From the IMG/VR virus record IMGVR_UViG_3300049215_000772, positions 64,001-128,000 of that record: a stretch of DNA of 64,000 nucleotides. The stretch is one strand, 5' to 3'. Made by a program: the position numbers and the translations under genes. This DNA is from a virus. This document shows, one piece after another, positions 32,331-41,530 of this stretch (within the stretch, counting starts at the first letter, position 1; every line of letters starts with the position of its first letter). The notes under the pieces were generated by a model. That model was given only the letters and a program-made list of their open reading frames with translations, searched no databases and was not told the origin of the DNA.

Positions 32331-34034
32331 ATGGCGATAGGTACAGCCTTCGGTGATAGCTCTGCCCTTGGCGTCGGAGCATCCATTGCTGCAAGTACGG
32401 GCGCAGCACCAGGCGATAGCACTGGTGTTGGCGTCGGTGCTTCCATTGCAAGTAGCACCGGCACGGCCCAGGGCACTAGCTCTGCCTTGGGCGTTGGAGC
32501 CGCAGTTGTTAGTTCTACAGGCACAGCCGAAGGCGATAGTTCCGCCTCCGGTGTTGGTGTTTGGAATCAGTTTTTCACTGCCAGCGGCGGCGCTAGTGTC
32601 GGCGGTAGCTCCCCATCAATAGTTTACTACACCTGGTTCATCACGGAAAGTTGGAACGTAAATGGCATCATTACGTTCTCGAAAACCTTCACATGGGATG
32701 ATGGCCAGCAGCCAATGAAGTGGTATAGGGTCGAGGGTTGCTGCCGTTATCCAACCGCAGCGGGTTCCGGTTTGCCGCCTCCAAACAACCAGCCAGGTGG
32801 TTGTAGTGTTCTTCCTTTCCAATCACAGGACAGCAAGTGTCAAGGTGCCCTGGGTCAGAATACGTTCATTCAGGTGATTGCCGCTCACAACTTGTCGGAA
32901 GTGTGTCAGATTCTTACCGCAATGAATTGGCAGTGGCCTATCTGCGGCATCTCCGTTTTCAGCACGCCAGCCGACAATAGGTTTGTCACGCCAGACATGA
33001 AATGCAACACGTTGACCGACCTACCGCAGCCAAACTGGTGCAGCTTGCCAGCCTGTCAGGAATTGTGTTTGCAGACCCACGGCATCACCGACATGGGGAT
33101 GAATGTCACGGGTGGTATCATCTTGTTCCAGTACACTGGCAATGGTGGTGTTCATGTTGGTGGTTCAGGAAGCTATGCTCCGCTTACAGGTGGAATTACC
33201 ACGGGTCCGAATTGGCAGTACAGGGGCAACGGCGGCGTGCATGTTGGCGGGTCTGCGCCAGCGGTAAACATTCCTAACCTTGGCTATATCAGCAATATGG
33301 GCATGGATGTAGAAGTTCAGGACTTGAGCGTGGTGTTTTCTACCATAACCGACACCAATCTGCCGGCTATTCCCACAGAAACGGGGACCGTGGGTACGAG
33401 TTGTTCTGGTTGTGACAACATGCCATTCGTGATGTCTTTGGTTACAAATCTGAACGAGGCGTCTGTGTTGGCCGAGTTTTGCACCAGGAATGCCATCGTG
33501 TTCCCAACGACCATGACAATGCACTATGTTGGTAGGACGGATGCTTGGGAGTCTTCTATCCATTTTACAGGCGTTGGCGACGACAACGATGGTACATTGG
33601 AGTATTGGCGTATCGTGATTGACTGGTCTTGTACCAACATCATCGCCGGCCAAGATTTAGGCAGTTACTTCTGGAAGCTGGGTTTGTCAACTTTGCGAAA
33701 AAAGCTGGGCACAGGTGAAACCTACAACACCAGGCTGATGTTGGTTTTCCCGCCTGGGACTATTTGTACAAGCAATCCAACTACTGGTTTTGATTTCAAG
33801 GTCACATTGGACACGCAGGCTTTGCAGGTTGCAACAAATGCTCCGGGTGTTGCCGCCCAGCAGATTGTGTTGTACGATAATATCGGGATGTTCACAACCC
33901 AAACCTGGGTGAACTCTCCTGATCTTGGTTTTGAAATATCGCAGAACCCTGTAGTTTCTGGTTTCATATCGCAGGACATTTCTTCGATATTCCCACAGCC
34001 AACACAGAACACTGGAACAGGAGTAACAGCATAA
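32331..34034 (+). CDS. Repeat-containing virion surface/tail protein
   Basis: 567 residues. The first 80 or so residues are four imperfect repeats of about 20-24 residues built on GxxGDSSALGVGASIAxSTG. A large beta-rich region with many Cys (CCRYP, CQGALG, CSLPACQELC) and two copies of GGVHVGGS follows. The long Gly/Ser/Thr/Val composition and tandem repeats suggest a fibre, adhesin or decoration protein. A paralogue-like small structural gene precedes it. Confidence 0.55.
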   Translation: MAIGTAFGDSSALGVGASIAASTGAAPGDSTGVGVGASIASSTGTAQGTSSALGVGAAVVSSTGTAEGDSSASGVGVWNQFFTASGGASVGGSSPSIVYYTWFITESWNVNGIITFSKTFTWDDGQQPMKWYRVEGCCRYPTAAGSGLPPPNNQPGGCSVLPFQSQDSKCQGALGQNTFIQVIAAHNLSEVCQILTAMNWQWPICGISVFSTPADNRFVTPDMKCNTLTDLPQPNWCSLPACQELCLQTHGITDMGMNVTGGIILFQYTGNGGVHVGGSGSYAPLTGGITTGPNWQYRGNGGVHVGGSAPAVNIPNLGYISNMGMDVEVQDLSVVFSTITDTNLPAIPTETGTVGTSCSGCDNMPFVMSLVTNLNEASVLAEFCTRNAIVFPTTMTMHYVGRTDAWESSIHFTGVGDDNDGTLEYWRIVIDWSCTNIIAGQDLGSYFWKLGLSTLRKKLGTGETYNTRLMLVFPPGTICTSNPTTGFDFKVTLDTQALQVATNAPGVAAQQIVLYDNIGMFTTQTWVNSPDLGFEISQNPVVSGFISQDISSIFPQPTQNTGTGVTA

Positions 34035-34405
34035 TGTGGTTCGTTTACACGTTGCTTGTCATTGGTAGTATCGCTTCCATCGTCAATTTGGGGTTGTTGT
34101 TTGCGTTGGCGCTGTTCGTTGTAAGAAGTCGTGCCCGTCAGGATGAGTTCAATAGCGATCTCGTCATGATGATCTCAGGCTTCGAGCCGCCAGAAGAACC
34201 TGTTGTACAACCACAAATGATGCGGCCTAAGACCTGGGACGAGAAGTATGAAGAAGAATTGGCGTCTGTCGAACAACGAATGCGTGGTGACGCTGGGTTG
34301 ACGGATTTGCCGGAACCGAAAGCTACATTCGGCGAACCGCCAGCGGCCAACACGGAGGCACGAGAAGGATTGACCTTCCGTGATGCTGAGGGTAATATGC
34401 GGTGA
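34034..34405 (+). CDS. Membrane protein with N-terminal hydrophobic helix
   Basis: 123 residues. The first 30 residues are hydrophobic (VYTLLVIGSIASIVNLGLLFALALFVV), followed by an acidic, Pro-rich cytoplasmic-type tail. Coupled to the surface protein gene (TAATG). It may anchor or regulate the surface protein, which is inference. Confidence 0.5.
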   Translation: MWFVYTLLVIGSIASIVNLGLLFALALFVVRSRARQDEFNSDLVMMISGFEPPEEPVVQPQMMRPKTWDEKYEEELASVEQRMRGDAGLTDLPEPKATFGEPPAANTEAREGLTFRDAEGNMR

Positions 34406-34420
34406 TGAGGGGATATTCCC

Positions 34421-35446
34421 ATGAGCCGCATTATCAGGTACTCGAAATTCGAGAGCAAACGAAACTTCGGGGTTGAATTTGAAATCAACAACACGGTGCC
34501 CAAATACCGTATCAAGAACATCATCAAGTCTGTTTCCAACCGACAGATTCAGATGTCCTATTGGGGCAAGGACAACGGCAACACCTACTGGCACATCAAA
34601 GATGACTCTTCATGTGGACCGCAGGGTATGGACGGTCCCAGGGGCTTCGAGATAGCTTCCTACGTCGGCAGCGGCATTGATGACATCATTCATATGGCCG
34701 ATGTCGCCGACTTGCTGCAAGAAAAAAAAGTTGAAGTAACCCCTCACTGCGGCCTGCACATCCATGCCGATTGTTCCGATCTCACTGTTCTTCAAGTCGG
34801 TACAATCGTTGCGTATTGGTTGAAGATCGAATATATCCTGGGCATGGCACTTCCCCAGCGCCGGCGAGGGAATATCTTCTGCCGTTATATGCACCAGGGC
34901 TGTAACTGGCGGGTTGATCGACGAGCCAATTACACCGCCCAGCAAGTGTGGGATTTGTTCAAACCAGAAAACCTTTCCGAACAAGACAACGACGAACGGC
35001 GAGTCACGCTGAACCTGGTCAACTACGCCAGGGCAGTGTGGTACAAGTGGTACACCCGCAAAACCATTGAGCTACGCTGGCCCGAAGGTACGCTGGACGG
35101 GCGTAACATCAAGAACTGGTTGAGGTTATTTCTACACTTCATTGAAACCGTCAAAAACAAGCCGATGCCGGAACACACGGATCATTGCACTTCTTTGGCA
35201 GAAGCCCTCACCATTCTCGGTCTGCACCATTCCGACGATGAATTCCTGATCCTGAGTGAAGGATTGATGGATACGAAGACTTGGCTGCTGGAACGTATAT
35301 GGTACTTTCTGTATTGGGAGGGGGACCGATATGCCAGCAAGGAGAAGGAGCAATATAGCGCTGAGGCCCGGCGAATGCTCAACTATATGTGGACGCCGTT
35401 GGGCAAATACACTGTGGTCGAAGATATATACCCATACGACTTGTAA
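34421..35446 (+). CDS. Amidoligase-like enzyme (glutamine-synthetase-type COOH-NH2 ligase fold)
   Basis: 341 residues. Three family markers are in place: NFGVEFEINN near residue 15, HCGLHIHADCSD near 110, and RKTIELRWPEGTLDG near 208. These supply the metal- and ATP-binding acidic and histidine residues of the amidoligase_2 group, which is related to glutamine synthetase and gamma-glutamylcysteine ligase. Such enzymes form amide bonds between small molecules or peptides. Gene context in other phages has been linked to peptide tagging or cell-wall chemistry; here the substrate is unknown. Confidence 0.75.
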   Translation: MSRIIRYSKFESKRNFGVEFEINNTVPKYRIKNIIKSVSNRQIQMSYWGKDNGNTYWHIKDDSSCGPQGMDGPRGFEIASYVGSGIDDIIHMADVADLLQEKKVEVTPHCGLHIHADCSDLTVLQVGTIVAYWLKIEYILGMALPQRRRGNIFCRYMHQGCNWRVDRRANYTAQQVWDLFKPENLSEQDNDERRVTLNLVNYARAVWYKWYTRKTIELRWPEGTLDGRNIKNWLRLFLHFIETVKNKPMPEHTDHCTSLAEALTILGLHHSDDEFLILSEGLMDTKTWLLERIWYFLYWEGDRYASKEKEQYSAEARRMLNYMWTPLGKYTVVEDIYPYDL

Positions 35447-35509
35447 CGACGCATTACGTCACTTACAATACACTGACTACTTTCAACTACTAACCAACAA
35501 AGGACGAAA

Positions 35510-36028
35510 ATGACTGCGCACGCACTTATCACTGAAAACCTTCAATTTGCAAGAAACGTGGCCCGCCAGAAGTACGGAAAATATCCCTCCGTTTCCTACG
35601 ACGAAATCGAATCTGCTGCCTACATGGGGCTGGTCGAGGCTGCCCAAAAATACGACCCGGAACTGAATGATACTTTCCCTGGTTATGCGTATCCTCGCAT
35701 TGCTGGTGCGATTGGCGATTACGTCCGGGAACTGCAATGGGGCACACGAGCCAATCCAGTAGACCGAGAGGAGATCAACGAGGAGGTTGTTGGGAAGAAC
35801 AATTTGGCGGACGACGGCGAGTTCTTTGACAAGCTGACGTTCAACTTGAACAAAAGCAGCAAGACCGTGATGCGGTCTTACTATGTTGAGAACAAGAAGA
35901 TTCGTGAAATCGCCGAGGAGATGGGAGTCCACGAATCCAGGGTTTCGCAAGTTCTGTCTGAGTCACGCATGAAGTTGAAGGCATCTTGGCAGGACTACGA
36001 GTCCGAATTATGGGCCGAGGTCGCCTAA
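35510..36028 (+). CDS. Alternative sigma factor (sigma-70 family, regions 2 and 4)
   Basis: 172 residues. Region 2 spans YDEIESAAYMGLVEAAQKYDPELNDTF with FPGYAYPRIAGAIGDYVRE; region 4 near the C-terminus has IREIAEEMGVHESRVSQVLSESRMKLK, a clear helix-turn-helix. Region 3 is reduced, as in group 3 or FliA-like sigmas. It likely directs host core polymerase to a phage promoter class. A second such gene is at 51.3 kb. Confidence 0.88.
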   Translation: MTAHALITENLQFARNVARQKYGKYPSVSYDEIESAAYMGLVEAAQKYDPELNDTFPGYAYPRIAGAIGDYVRELQWGTRANPVDREEINEEVVGKNNLADDGEFFDKLTFNLNKSSKTVMRSYYVENKKIREIAEEMGVHESRVSQVLSESRMKLKASWQDYESELWAEVA

Positions 36029-36052
36029 ATATGGGTGACAGGGAGGACTTGT

Positions 36053-36958
36053 ATGAGATACATTCTTGCAATTGCATTACTGCTTGGATTAACTGCCTCG
36101 CTGGGTGTGGTCAACGCCGACCCGCCCGGCGTGGTTTATCCTGTAGGCGCTCAGGTTCCAACGGACCCTGATCTCAAAAACCTACAGTGGAATCGCTACA
36201 CTTCTGGTAATTTCACCATTTTGAGCATTGACGACGGCCAGGGCAAGTGGCTTTCTGCCAATCTCGGCAAGGTCAAAACCTGGTGCGTCACTCGCTGGGG
36301 TTTCCCTGACGTGGAATTTTCTCACGAGTGTAGGATCATGTGCGTCCCCAACAAGCAGTTGATGAAGAAGTTGTTCGGCCTGGAGCAGTCGAAGTCGGAA
36401 GTCCGCCGCAAGAACGGACAAATTGAGATGACCGTCATGTGGCTCGTCCTTGATGACAAGCCATCGAAAACCGTCCCGACATTTTTCACTTCTGTTTGTT
36501 TAGCCGAATTCGAGGCCCGACACAATGTTAAATTGCCATTCTTCGCCGTGCGTGGCATGTCGCTTCTCAATGCTACAGTTCCAGAAATCAGGCAGCAACT
36601 TGGGAGTCTTGGACAGACCATTGCGAAGGATAGTCCAGTTTTCATCAGCCAGAAGATGTGTACGATGACAGAAGATGATTACGGCAAGTTGAAGATGGAA
36701 GACAAGAAAGTGTTTGATACGCAAGCCGTTGCTTTGTGTTTGATGTTGAGGAAGGAATTTGGCGAAGCCAAGCTACAGGGCTTCCTCCGCATGTCGAATA
36801 GCAATAACCCGGAAGCTGTTATGCAAACTGTCTATCGTTTCCGCAGTTTTGCGCATTTTGACTCTAGCTACGCCCGGTACATGCGTGACCTGACCAATGA
36901 TATTTTCAGGTCCAAGACGCCGGATTCATACTTGAATATCATTCCTGTTGCTCGATAA
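36053..36958 (+). CDS. Secreted hypothetical protein
   Basis: 301 residues from ATG 36053, with GGGAGG upstream. A typical signal peptide (MRYILAIALLLGLTASLG, cleavage near VNA-DPP) is followed by a mixed alpha/beta body with four or more cysteines. A segment FAVRGMSLLNATVPEIRQQLG resembles the active helix region of small zinc-independent peptidase-like proteins, but no motif is certain. A CTAAATAT box lies upstream. Confidence 0.55.
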   Translation: MRYILAIALLLGLTASLGVVNADPPGVVYPVGAQVPTDPDLKNLQWNRYTSGNFTILSIDDGQGKWLSANLGKVKTWCVTRWGFPDVEFSHECRIMCVPNKQLMKKLFGLEQSKSEVRRKNGQIEMTVMWLVLDDKPSKTVPTFFTSVCLAEFEARHNVKLPFFAVRGMSLLNATVPEIRQQLGSLGQTIAKDSPVFISQKMCTMTEDDYGKLKMEDKKVFDTQAVALCLMLRKEFGEAKLQGFLRMSNSNNPEAVMQTVYRFRSFAHFDSSYARYMRDLTNDIFRSKTPDSYLNIIPVAR

Positions 36959-36967
36959 GGAGGTTCC

Positions 36968-37273
36968 ATGTTTACGATTCTGATGTGGATTGTGTTTGGT
37001 TTTGTTGTCGGATTGATCGCAAGGGCGCTGCACCCGCAGGACGCCCCGGTTGGTTGTCTGCCGACCATTGGTGTTGGCGTGGCAGGTTCGTTTATCGGCG
37101 GCGGCATCAACTGGTTGCTGGGTTTCGGCCACAGCCCGTTCGAGCCGTCCGGCTTCTTGATGTCGATTTTGGGTGGCTTTCTATGCCTGATGGCCTGGCG
37201 CTGGTACGTTTTGAAGACTTCTCCGCAGGGGCCAAGAAGTTTCTTTAGCGGAAAGCTAATCAAGAAGAATTAA
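36968..37273 (+). CDS. GlsB/YeaQ/YmgE-type small membrane protein
   Basis: 101 residues with two or three transmembrane helices. The pattern WIVFGFVVGLIARALHPQDAPVGCLPTIGVGVAGSFIGG matches the YeaQ/YmgE family, where a Gly-rich membrane hairpin follows G-x-x-A-x-x-x-x-P. Function in bacteria is loosely tied to stress. Why a phage carries it is unclear. AGGAGG precedes the ATG. Confidence 0.75.
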   Translation: MFTILMWIVFGFVVGLIARALHPQDAPVGCLPTIGVGVAGSFIGGGINWLLGFGHSPFEPSGFLMSILGGFLCLMAWRWYVLKTSPQGPRSFFSGKLIKKN

Positions 37274-37320
37274 GCAAATACGAATGTTGCTTTAGTTTTC
37301 TCTTAAAGGTAAGATAATTC

Positions 37321-37557
37321 ATGCTCGATCACAAGATCGTACAAGGGTTGAAGGATCGGTATTCGCATATCCATCCGTTGCTTTTCCAGCGTTCCCTGGA
37401 GCGGGCGAAAAGCAACGGGGATTTGTTTGACATCTTGGATACCGTCCCCGACCGTTTTCCCATTGTGTGGGATGAATCCAGTTCTCGCTGGGTGACGACG
37501 GACGATCTTCTGCAATCGAAGGATTTCAGCCTTGGAGAAAGCAGAAAAGACAGATGA
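37321..37557 (+). CDS. Small hypothetical protein
   Basis: 78 residues, beginning MLDHKIVQGLKDRYSHIHPLLFQRSLERA, helical then a short beta pair (PIVWDESSSRWVTTDDL). Ends overlapping the next ATG. No family recognised. Confidence 0.45.
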   Translation: MLDHKIVQGLKDRYSHIHPLLFQRSLERAKSNGDLFDILDTVPDRFPIVWDESSSRWVTTDDLLQSKDFSLGESRKDR

Positions 37558-38396
37558 CGAAAGCATTCGCTGCTTTGCTTGTTACAGGGCTGGCAGTGTT
37601 CGCAACGCCAGCCGCCTATGGACAATGTGTCAAAGAAAACATCAACTACTACGGCACTATTTCTTCAAAGTACAACGCCACGGTTCGGACGCCTGATGGT
37701 CGTTATTTGAGTGTGCCGGTCATCAATGGTATGCTCCCCAGCATTGATGAAGTGACCGGGTGTGGCGTGACCACTCGCACCTACAGTTACTATTCTGGTG
37801 TCAAGCACGTCCCCGGAACGATTCCGACTTATCATGATAGATGCACGCCGTCATCGCCGCCAGTCATAACGGCGACAATAACAAGACCTACTGTGACGGA
37901 ATACACCGAGAAGAAGCCTTACACCTATCCGGCTCCGTCGAGTACCGACAGCTACTACAAAACGTACTACGACCGGCCCCCGATTGTGACGGAATCTCGT
38001 TCTTACAACGATAGTTACTACAAGCCACTTTATGGTGGTAGCTCGTCGAACTTGGATAGCGTCAAGAAGGACATCCAGGAGTTGCGGGAAAAACTCGACA
38101 AGCTGATTGATAGGTATGACAAGGAGAAAAAGTCGCCCGTTACACTGCCCGCACCAAGTTCAACCAAGGATTTGGATGAGGCGAAAGCGGCGATTTACGA
38201 TCTGAAGGAAGAGGTCAAAAAGTTGCGGGCGCTTACTATGAAGTATGAGGAGGAGCGGAAAGCCAAGGAGTTTGAGAAGGCACCTGCCCCAACGCCAAAG
38301 GAGCCGCCGAAGGTCGTGCAGCCTCCAATTACTTTGCCAGCGCCCCGGCCCGATGGGATGGTGAAGCCATCAGAATTGGGCAAGAAGAAGGAATGA
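37554..38396 (+). CDS. Secreted Tyr/Pro-rich protein with coiled coil
   Basis: 280 residues. Signal peptide MTKAFAALLVTGLAVFATPAAYGQ, then a cysteine-bearing domain, a Tyr/Ser/Pro stretch (SSTDSYYKTYYDRPP), a coiled coil (LDSVKKDIQELREKLDKLIDRY and a second heptad run), and a Pro/Lys-rich tail. It looks like an exported structural or adhesive protein. Coupled to its upstream gene by ATGA. Confidence 0.55.
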   Translation: MTKAFAALLVTGLAVFATPAAYGQCVKENINYYGTISSKYNATVRTPDGRYLSVPVINGMLPSIDEVTGCGVTTRTYSYYSGVKHVPGTIPTYHDRCTPSSPPVITATITRPTVTEYTEKKPYTYPAPSSTDSYYKTYYDRPPIVTESRSYNDSYYKPLYGGSSSNLDSVKKDIQELREKLDKLIDRYDKEKKSPVTLPAPSSTKDLDEAKAAIYDLKEEVKKLRALTMKYEEERKAKEFEKAPAPTPKEPPKVVQPPITLPAPRPDGMVKPSELGKKKE

Positions 38397-38397
38397 G

Positions 38398-39009
38398 ATG
38401 CGACTGTACGAGGAGTATTTCCAACGTCATAACATCCAGGGCATTCCCGTTGTAAACCATTGCAGTCATGGGGCATTGATTCTGCGAACTTTGGACCCGG
38501 ATATTTGGCAGAACCGATGGATTCTCGTGACAATCAAATGGGTTGACCACCCACAACATCCGGGAAGCTACCATATCGAGTTCTCTGTCCCTGTCCATGA
38601 TGGCGAGGCCAAGGGAAAATTATTCACCCGCCTTCCAACCACTGAGAAGGAATGGGACGAATACGAAGATTACCTTCTGGAATGGTCGCAGAAACTACAA
38701 GGCGTCTCCCCGGTGCGAGGACATAAACAAATTGTCCTCGCTGCCTGGGAGATGTTTGTTTATTGCTACGATAGCTGGTTTCGCCGCCAAAGCGCCGAAC
38801 TCAAAGACTTGTTGTTTCGCAGCCTAGATGAAGACCTGTCCGATACCGACCGATATATCGGGTATCAAGATACTATCATACATCTGTCCACGCACCATCC
38901 CAGCGTTCTGAAGGCATGGAAGTATGAAATGCTTTCTCAGGTGACGTGTTATTCCGACTGGCTGGCTAGATTGGTAGAAACGAGATGCGGTACTCTCCAG
39001 TACAAGTAA
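38398..39009 (+). CDS. Hypothetical protein
   Basis: 203 residues; ATG directly after the previous stop (TGAGATG). Mixed composition rich in Trp, His and Tyr (IWQNRWILVTIKWVDHPQH, KQIVLAAWEMFVYCYDSWF). No known family. Followed by overlapping genes on the same strand. Confidence 0.45.
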   Translation: MRLYEEYFQRHNIQGIPVVNHCSHGALILRTLDPDIWQNRWILVTIKWVDHPQHPGSYHIEFSVPVHDGEAKGKLFTRLPTTEKEWDEYEDYLLEWSQKLQGVSPVRGHKQIVLAAWEMFVYCYDSWFRRQSAELKDLLFRSLDEDLSDTDRYIGYQDTIIHLSTHHPSVLKAWKYEMLSQVTCYSDWLARLVETRCGTLQYK

Positions 39010-39413
39010 AAAATCCAACTTCCCAACATCATTTGGTACGTTTGCTGCCAGACCAAGAACTTCTCGTTATTCTGACCCGCCCGGAGTATCAAGAAGCGGA
39101 AATTTTGGTTCAAAGCGACTTCTTGTTTCTTTCCCAGGATTTCGACAATCAGTCCCAGCATTTTCGCCGACTGACGTTTCACCAGCGGGTTTTCATGCCA
39201 ACGTCATGTTTCCTTGGAGAAATACTGGTGAACAGCCCGATCCTGTCGGCTTGCCTGGTCATTTATTCGGAGGTCAACGATTACTACGGCGGTAGAAACA
39301 ACCGTCATCAGCGTCAAAAAAAACAGCTTATGACTTGCCCGGTTTCCTTCAACAAACTTCGGTGTACGGACATGGAAACTGGATGCAACGTAATTTTCTC
39401 CAGATGCTCTTGA
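38985..39413 (+). CDS. Hypothetical protein
   Basis: 142 residues, overlapping the previous gene by 25 bases, with no clear Shine-Dalgarno. Beta-rich first half (HHLVRLLPDQELLVILTRPEYQEAEILVQ). The competing frame on the minus strand is shorter and has no ribosome site either. Coding status is moderate. Confidence 0.35.
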   Translation: MRYSPVQVKNPTSQHHLVRLLPDQELLVILTRPEYQEAEILVQSDFLFLSQDFDNQSQHFRRLTFHQRVFMPTSCFLGEILVNSPILSACLVIYSEVNDYYGGRNNRHQRQKKQLMTCPVSFNKLRCTDMETGCNVIFSRCS

Positions 39414-39462
39414 TCTGGATTGCTACATAGTCATAATGACTTTGCGGGAGGGTTGCTGGGGT

Positions 39463-40107
39463 ATGAAAGCCAAGTTTGGTCCCAACAAAGAGTTCAAGCA
39501 GTCTTATTCGCTGCCTCCGGTCGGAAACTTCGCCTTGGAAGTAGAGCCGCCGAAGACTCCTCATTGGGATCACTGTCGGGAGCAGTTTGCTTCCAAATTC
39601 AACGAAACTGTGCAGGGTTTCTACTACTCGGTGCATCCGGGCACTTGTGAAGATGTGGCCGAGTTCTTGGCGAAATGTGAAGAAATTGTCGGGATTGATG
39701 TTCGATCCTCGTATTGTAAGACTGACAAGAGTACAATACTATGGATTGCTCCTAGTTCGTTCTGGCTCGACTGCGATATGAAGCGTTCGTTCCTAACCAT
39801 GATGTTGCGGTGCGGGCTGAACTACAACAAGGAGAAGGACAATTTCGATGAGGCTTTGTTCTCCGAAGTTTTCAAGGAGAACAAATGGGCGAGGGAAACC
39901 AAAGCCGCAACGATGCGGTTCTTGTTTGGTTTCACTCGCTGGATGGATCAGCGTTCAAAGGAACGAACGCCATATGAAACCAACAAACATGGTTGGCACG
40001 AAGAGTTCTCCAGGATGGATAATCTTGGTATCCGTAAGAAGTTGGCCCTGCCAGAAGGCGAAGTGAGAGAAACCTCCATAATCGGGGTTGAGTCACTTTG
40101 GGCATAA
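39463..40107 (+). CDS. Hypothetical protein
   Basis: 214 residues; ATG 39463 has GGGAGGG upstream, whereas the longer frame from 39436 does not. Alpha/beta with conserved-looking WIAPSSFWLDCDMKRSFLTMMLRCG and a basic tail. No known family. Confidence 0.45.
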   Translation: MKAKFGPNKEFKQSYSLPPVGNFALEVEPPKTPHWDHCREQFASKFNETVQGFYYSVHPGTCEDVAEFLAKCEEIVGIDVRSSYCKTDKSTILWIAPSSFWLDCDMKRSFLTMMLRCGLNYNKEKDNFDEALFSEVFKENKWARETKAATMRFLFGFTRWMDQRSKERTPYETNKHGWHEEFSRMDNLGIRKKLALPEGEVRETSIIGVESLWA

Positions 40108-40164
40108 TATCCAATAAATTTTGTGTTATAGGTTAAAAAAGAACGGGCACAACCAGGGTGAAGA

Positions 40165-40464
40165 ATGAAATCAGTTACAACAGAAAATTTCACCCAGGAA
40201 ATCGACGCACCATGCCTTGCCTATTTTTGGGCGGCATGGTGCGGCCCGTGTTTCAATCAGGAAGAAGAACTTAAAATCTTGGAGAAGGAATTCCCCAAGA
40301 TCGGCTTCCTGAAAATCAACTGCGACGAGAACCACCAATTGGCAAACGATCACAACATCATCGCCGTGCCTACGACGATTCTATTCAAGAACGGCAAGGT
40401 GGTTCAACGACTCGCTGGAATGCAGAAAGTTAGTGCGATGAGGGAAGCGTTGAAAAAACTATGA
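40165..40464 (+). CDS. trxA: Thioredoxin
   Basis: 99 residues. The active-site WCGPC is at 25-29 after the beta strand APCLAYFWAA; the cis-Pro loop is AVPTTILF; the final GKVV motif and C-terminal helix complete the fold. It reduces disulfides in phage or host proteins such as ribonucleotide reductase. Ends overlapping the next gene by 4 bases. Confidence 0.93.
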   Translation: MKSVTTENFTQEIDAPCLAYFWAAWCGPCFNQEEELKILEKEFPKIGFLKINCDENHQLANDHNIIAVPTTILFKNGKVVQRLAGMQKVSAMREALKKL

Positions 40465-41507
40465 GGAAGCGAGTTTTGCTTACTGGAGTCGGTGGATTCA
40501 TCGGCTCTCATTGCCTGAGATACTTTCTCGATCACACGGACTGGCATATCATCGGTCTTGATTCTTTCCGTCACAAAGGCACTTATTCCCGCCTGGACGA
40601 CATCTACGCTGATGGCGAACGAGTCACCCTGCTAAAGCATGACCTGACTGTACCCATCGACTTCGCCCTCGAAAGTCGTATCATGGGCCGGGAACTAGAA
40701 GGTAATCGTGTTATTGAGCCGGGTCTGGACTACATCATCAGCATGGCCTCCGATTCCGCTGTGGAGCGCAGTGTATCTGACCCCGGCGCTTGCTGGCGGA
40801 ACAACTGCGAACTTGTCTACAACATGCTGGAATTTGCCCGCAAGGTGAAGCCCCGGATATTTTTTCAGATCAGTACCGATGAAATCTACGGTGATTGTCC
40901 TCCGGGATATTCCCACCCGGAGTGGGACACAATCCTTCCGTCCAACCCCTATGCAGCCAGCAAAGCCGCCCAAGAAGCCCTCGCTATATCTTACTGGCGC
41001 AGCTTCCATGTTCCGGTGGTCATTACCAACTGCATGAACTGCATTGGCATCACCCAGGATAAGGAAAAATTCCTTCCTAAGCTGATCTGGAAGATTGCTA
41101 CAGGGCAGGAGATGGAAATCTACGCCGACCTGTTGCCTGATGGAACTCACCATATTGGTACTAGGTTCTATCTCCATTGCGAAAATCACGCCGATGCCCT
41201 GGTGTGGCTGTCGGAGAGATCAGTTGCCAAGTACGGCGGCGATGTTCGTGTCCCTGACAGATACAACATTTGCGGCGAAGTCGAACTCAACAACCTGGAG
41301 ATGGCCGAGTTGGTGGCTGACATCATGGGTAAGTCCCTGAAGTACAAGTTGGTTCCTTCCCAATCAGCACGCCCTGGTTACGACCGACGTTATGCGCTGG
41401 ACGGAAGCAAGATTCGCAACCTGGGATGGAAGGCACCTGTTGAGTTTGAGGCGGGCCTCGAAAGAATCATTCAGTGGCAGATGGATCACCCCTGGTGGGT
41501 GATATAA
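40461..41507 (+). CDS. dTDP-glucose 4,6-dehydratase-like short-chain dehydrogenase (RmlB family)
   Basis: 348 residues. NAD-binding GVGGFIGSH at the N-terminus; catalytic QISTDEIYGD (Thr-Asp-Glu) and NPYAASKAAQE (Tyr-x-x-x-Lys) follow; the C-terminal YNICGEVELNNLEMAELV segment binds the nucleotide-sugar. The DxE pair after Thr points to the 4,6-dehydratase subclass. With the nucleotide-sugar dehydrogenase at 22.7 kb and the glycosyltransferases it implies phage-made sugar nucleotides. Confidence 0.85.
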   Translation: MRKRVLLTGVGGFIGSHCLRYFLDHTDWHIIGLDSFRHKGTYSRLDDIYADGERVTLLKHDLTVPIDFALESRIMGRELEGNRVIEPGLDYIISMASDSAVERSVSDPGACWRNNCELVYNMLEFARKVKPRIFFQISTDEIYGDCPPGYSHPEWDTILPSNPYAASKAAQEALAISYWRSFHVPVVITNCMNCIGITQDKEKFLPKLIWKIATGQEMEIYADLLPDGTHHIGTRFYLHCENHADALVWLSERSVAKYGGDVRVPDRYNICGEVELNNLEMAELVADIMGKSLKYKLVPSQSARPGYDRRYALDGSKIRNLGWKAPVEFEAGLERIIQWQMDHPWWVI

Positions 41508-41508
41508 T
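41500..41508 (+). promoter_or_regulatory. Extended -10 promoter
   Basis: TATAAT at 41503-41508 preceded by TGA (TGnTATAAT), inside the end of the dehydratase gene. Start of transcription would fall near 41515, giving a leader that contains the hairpin at 41531-41575. Confidence 0.5.
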
Positions 41509-41530
41509 ACCCGCAAAAATCAGGCACTTT

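Noticed and set aside
38949-39182. 77-codon minus-strand frame
   Set aside because: Competes with a longer plus-strand frame and has no ribosome site; neither is strongly supported but the plus frame fits the operon direction.
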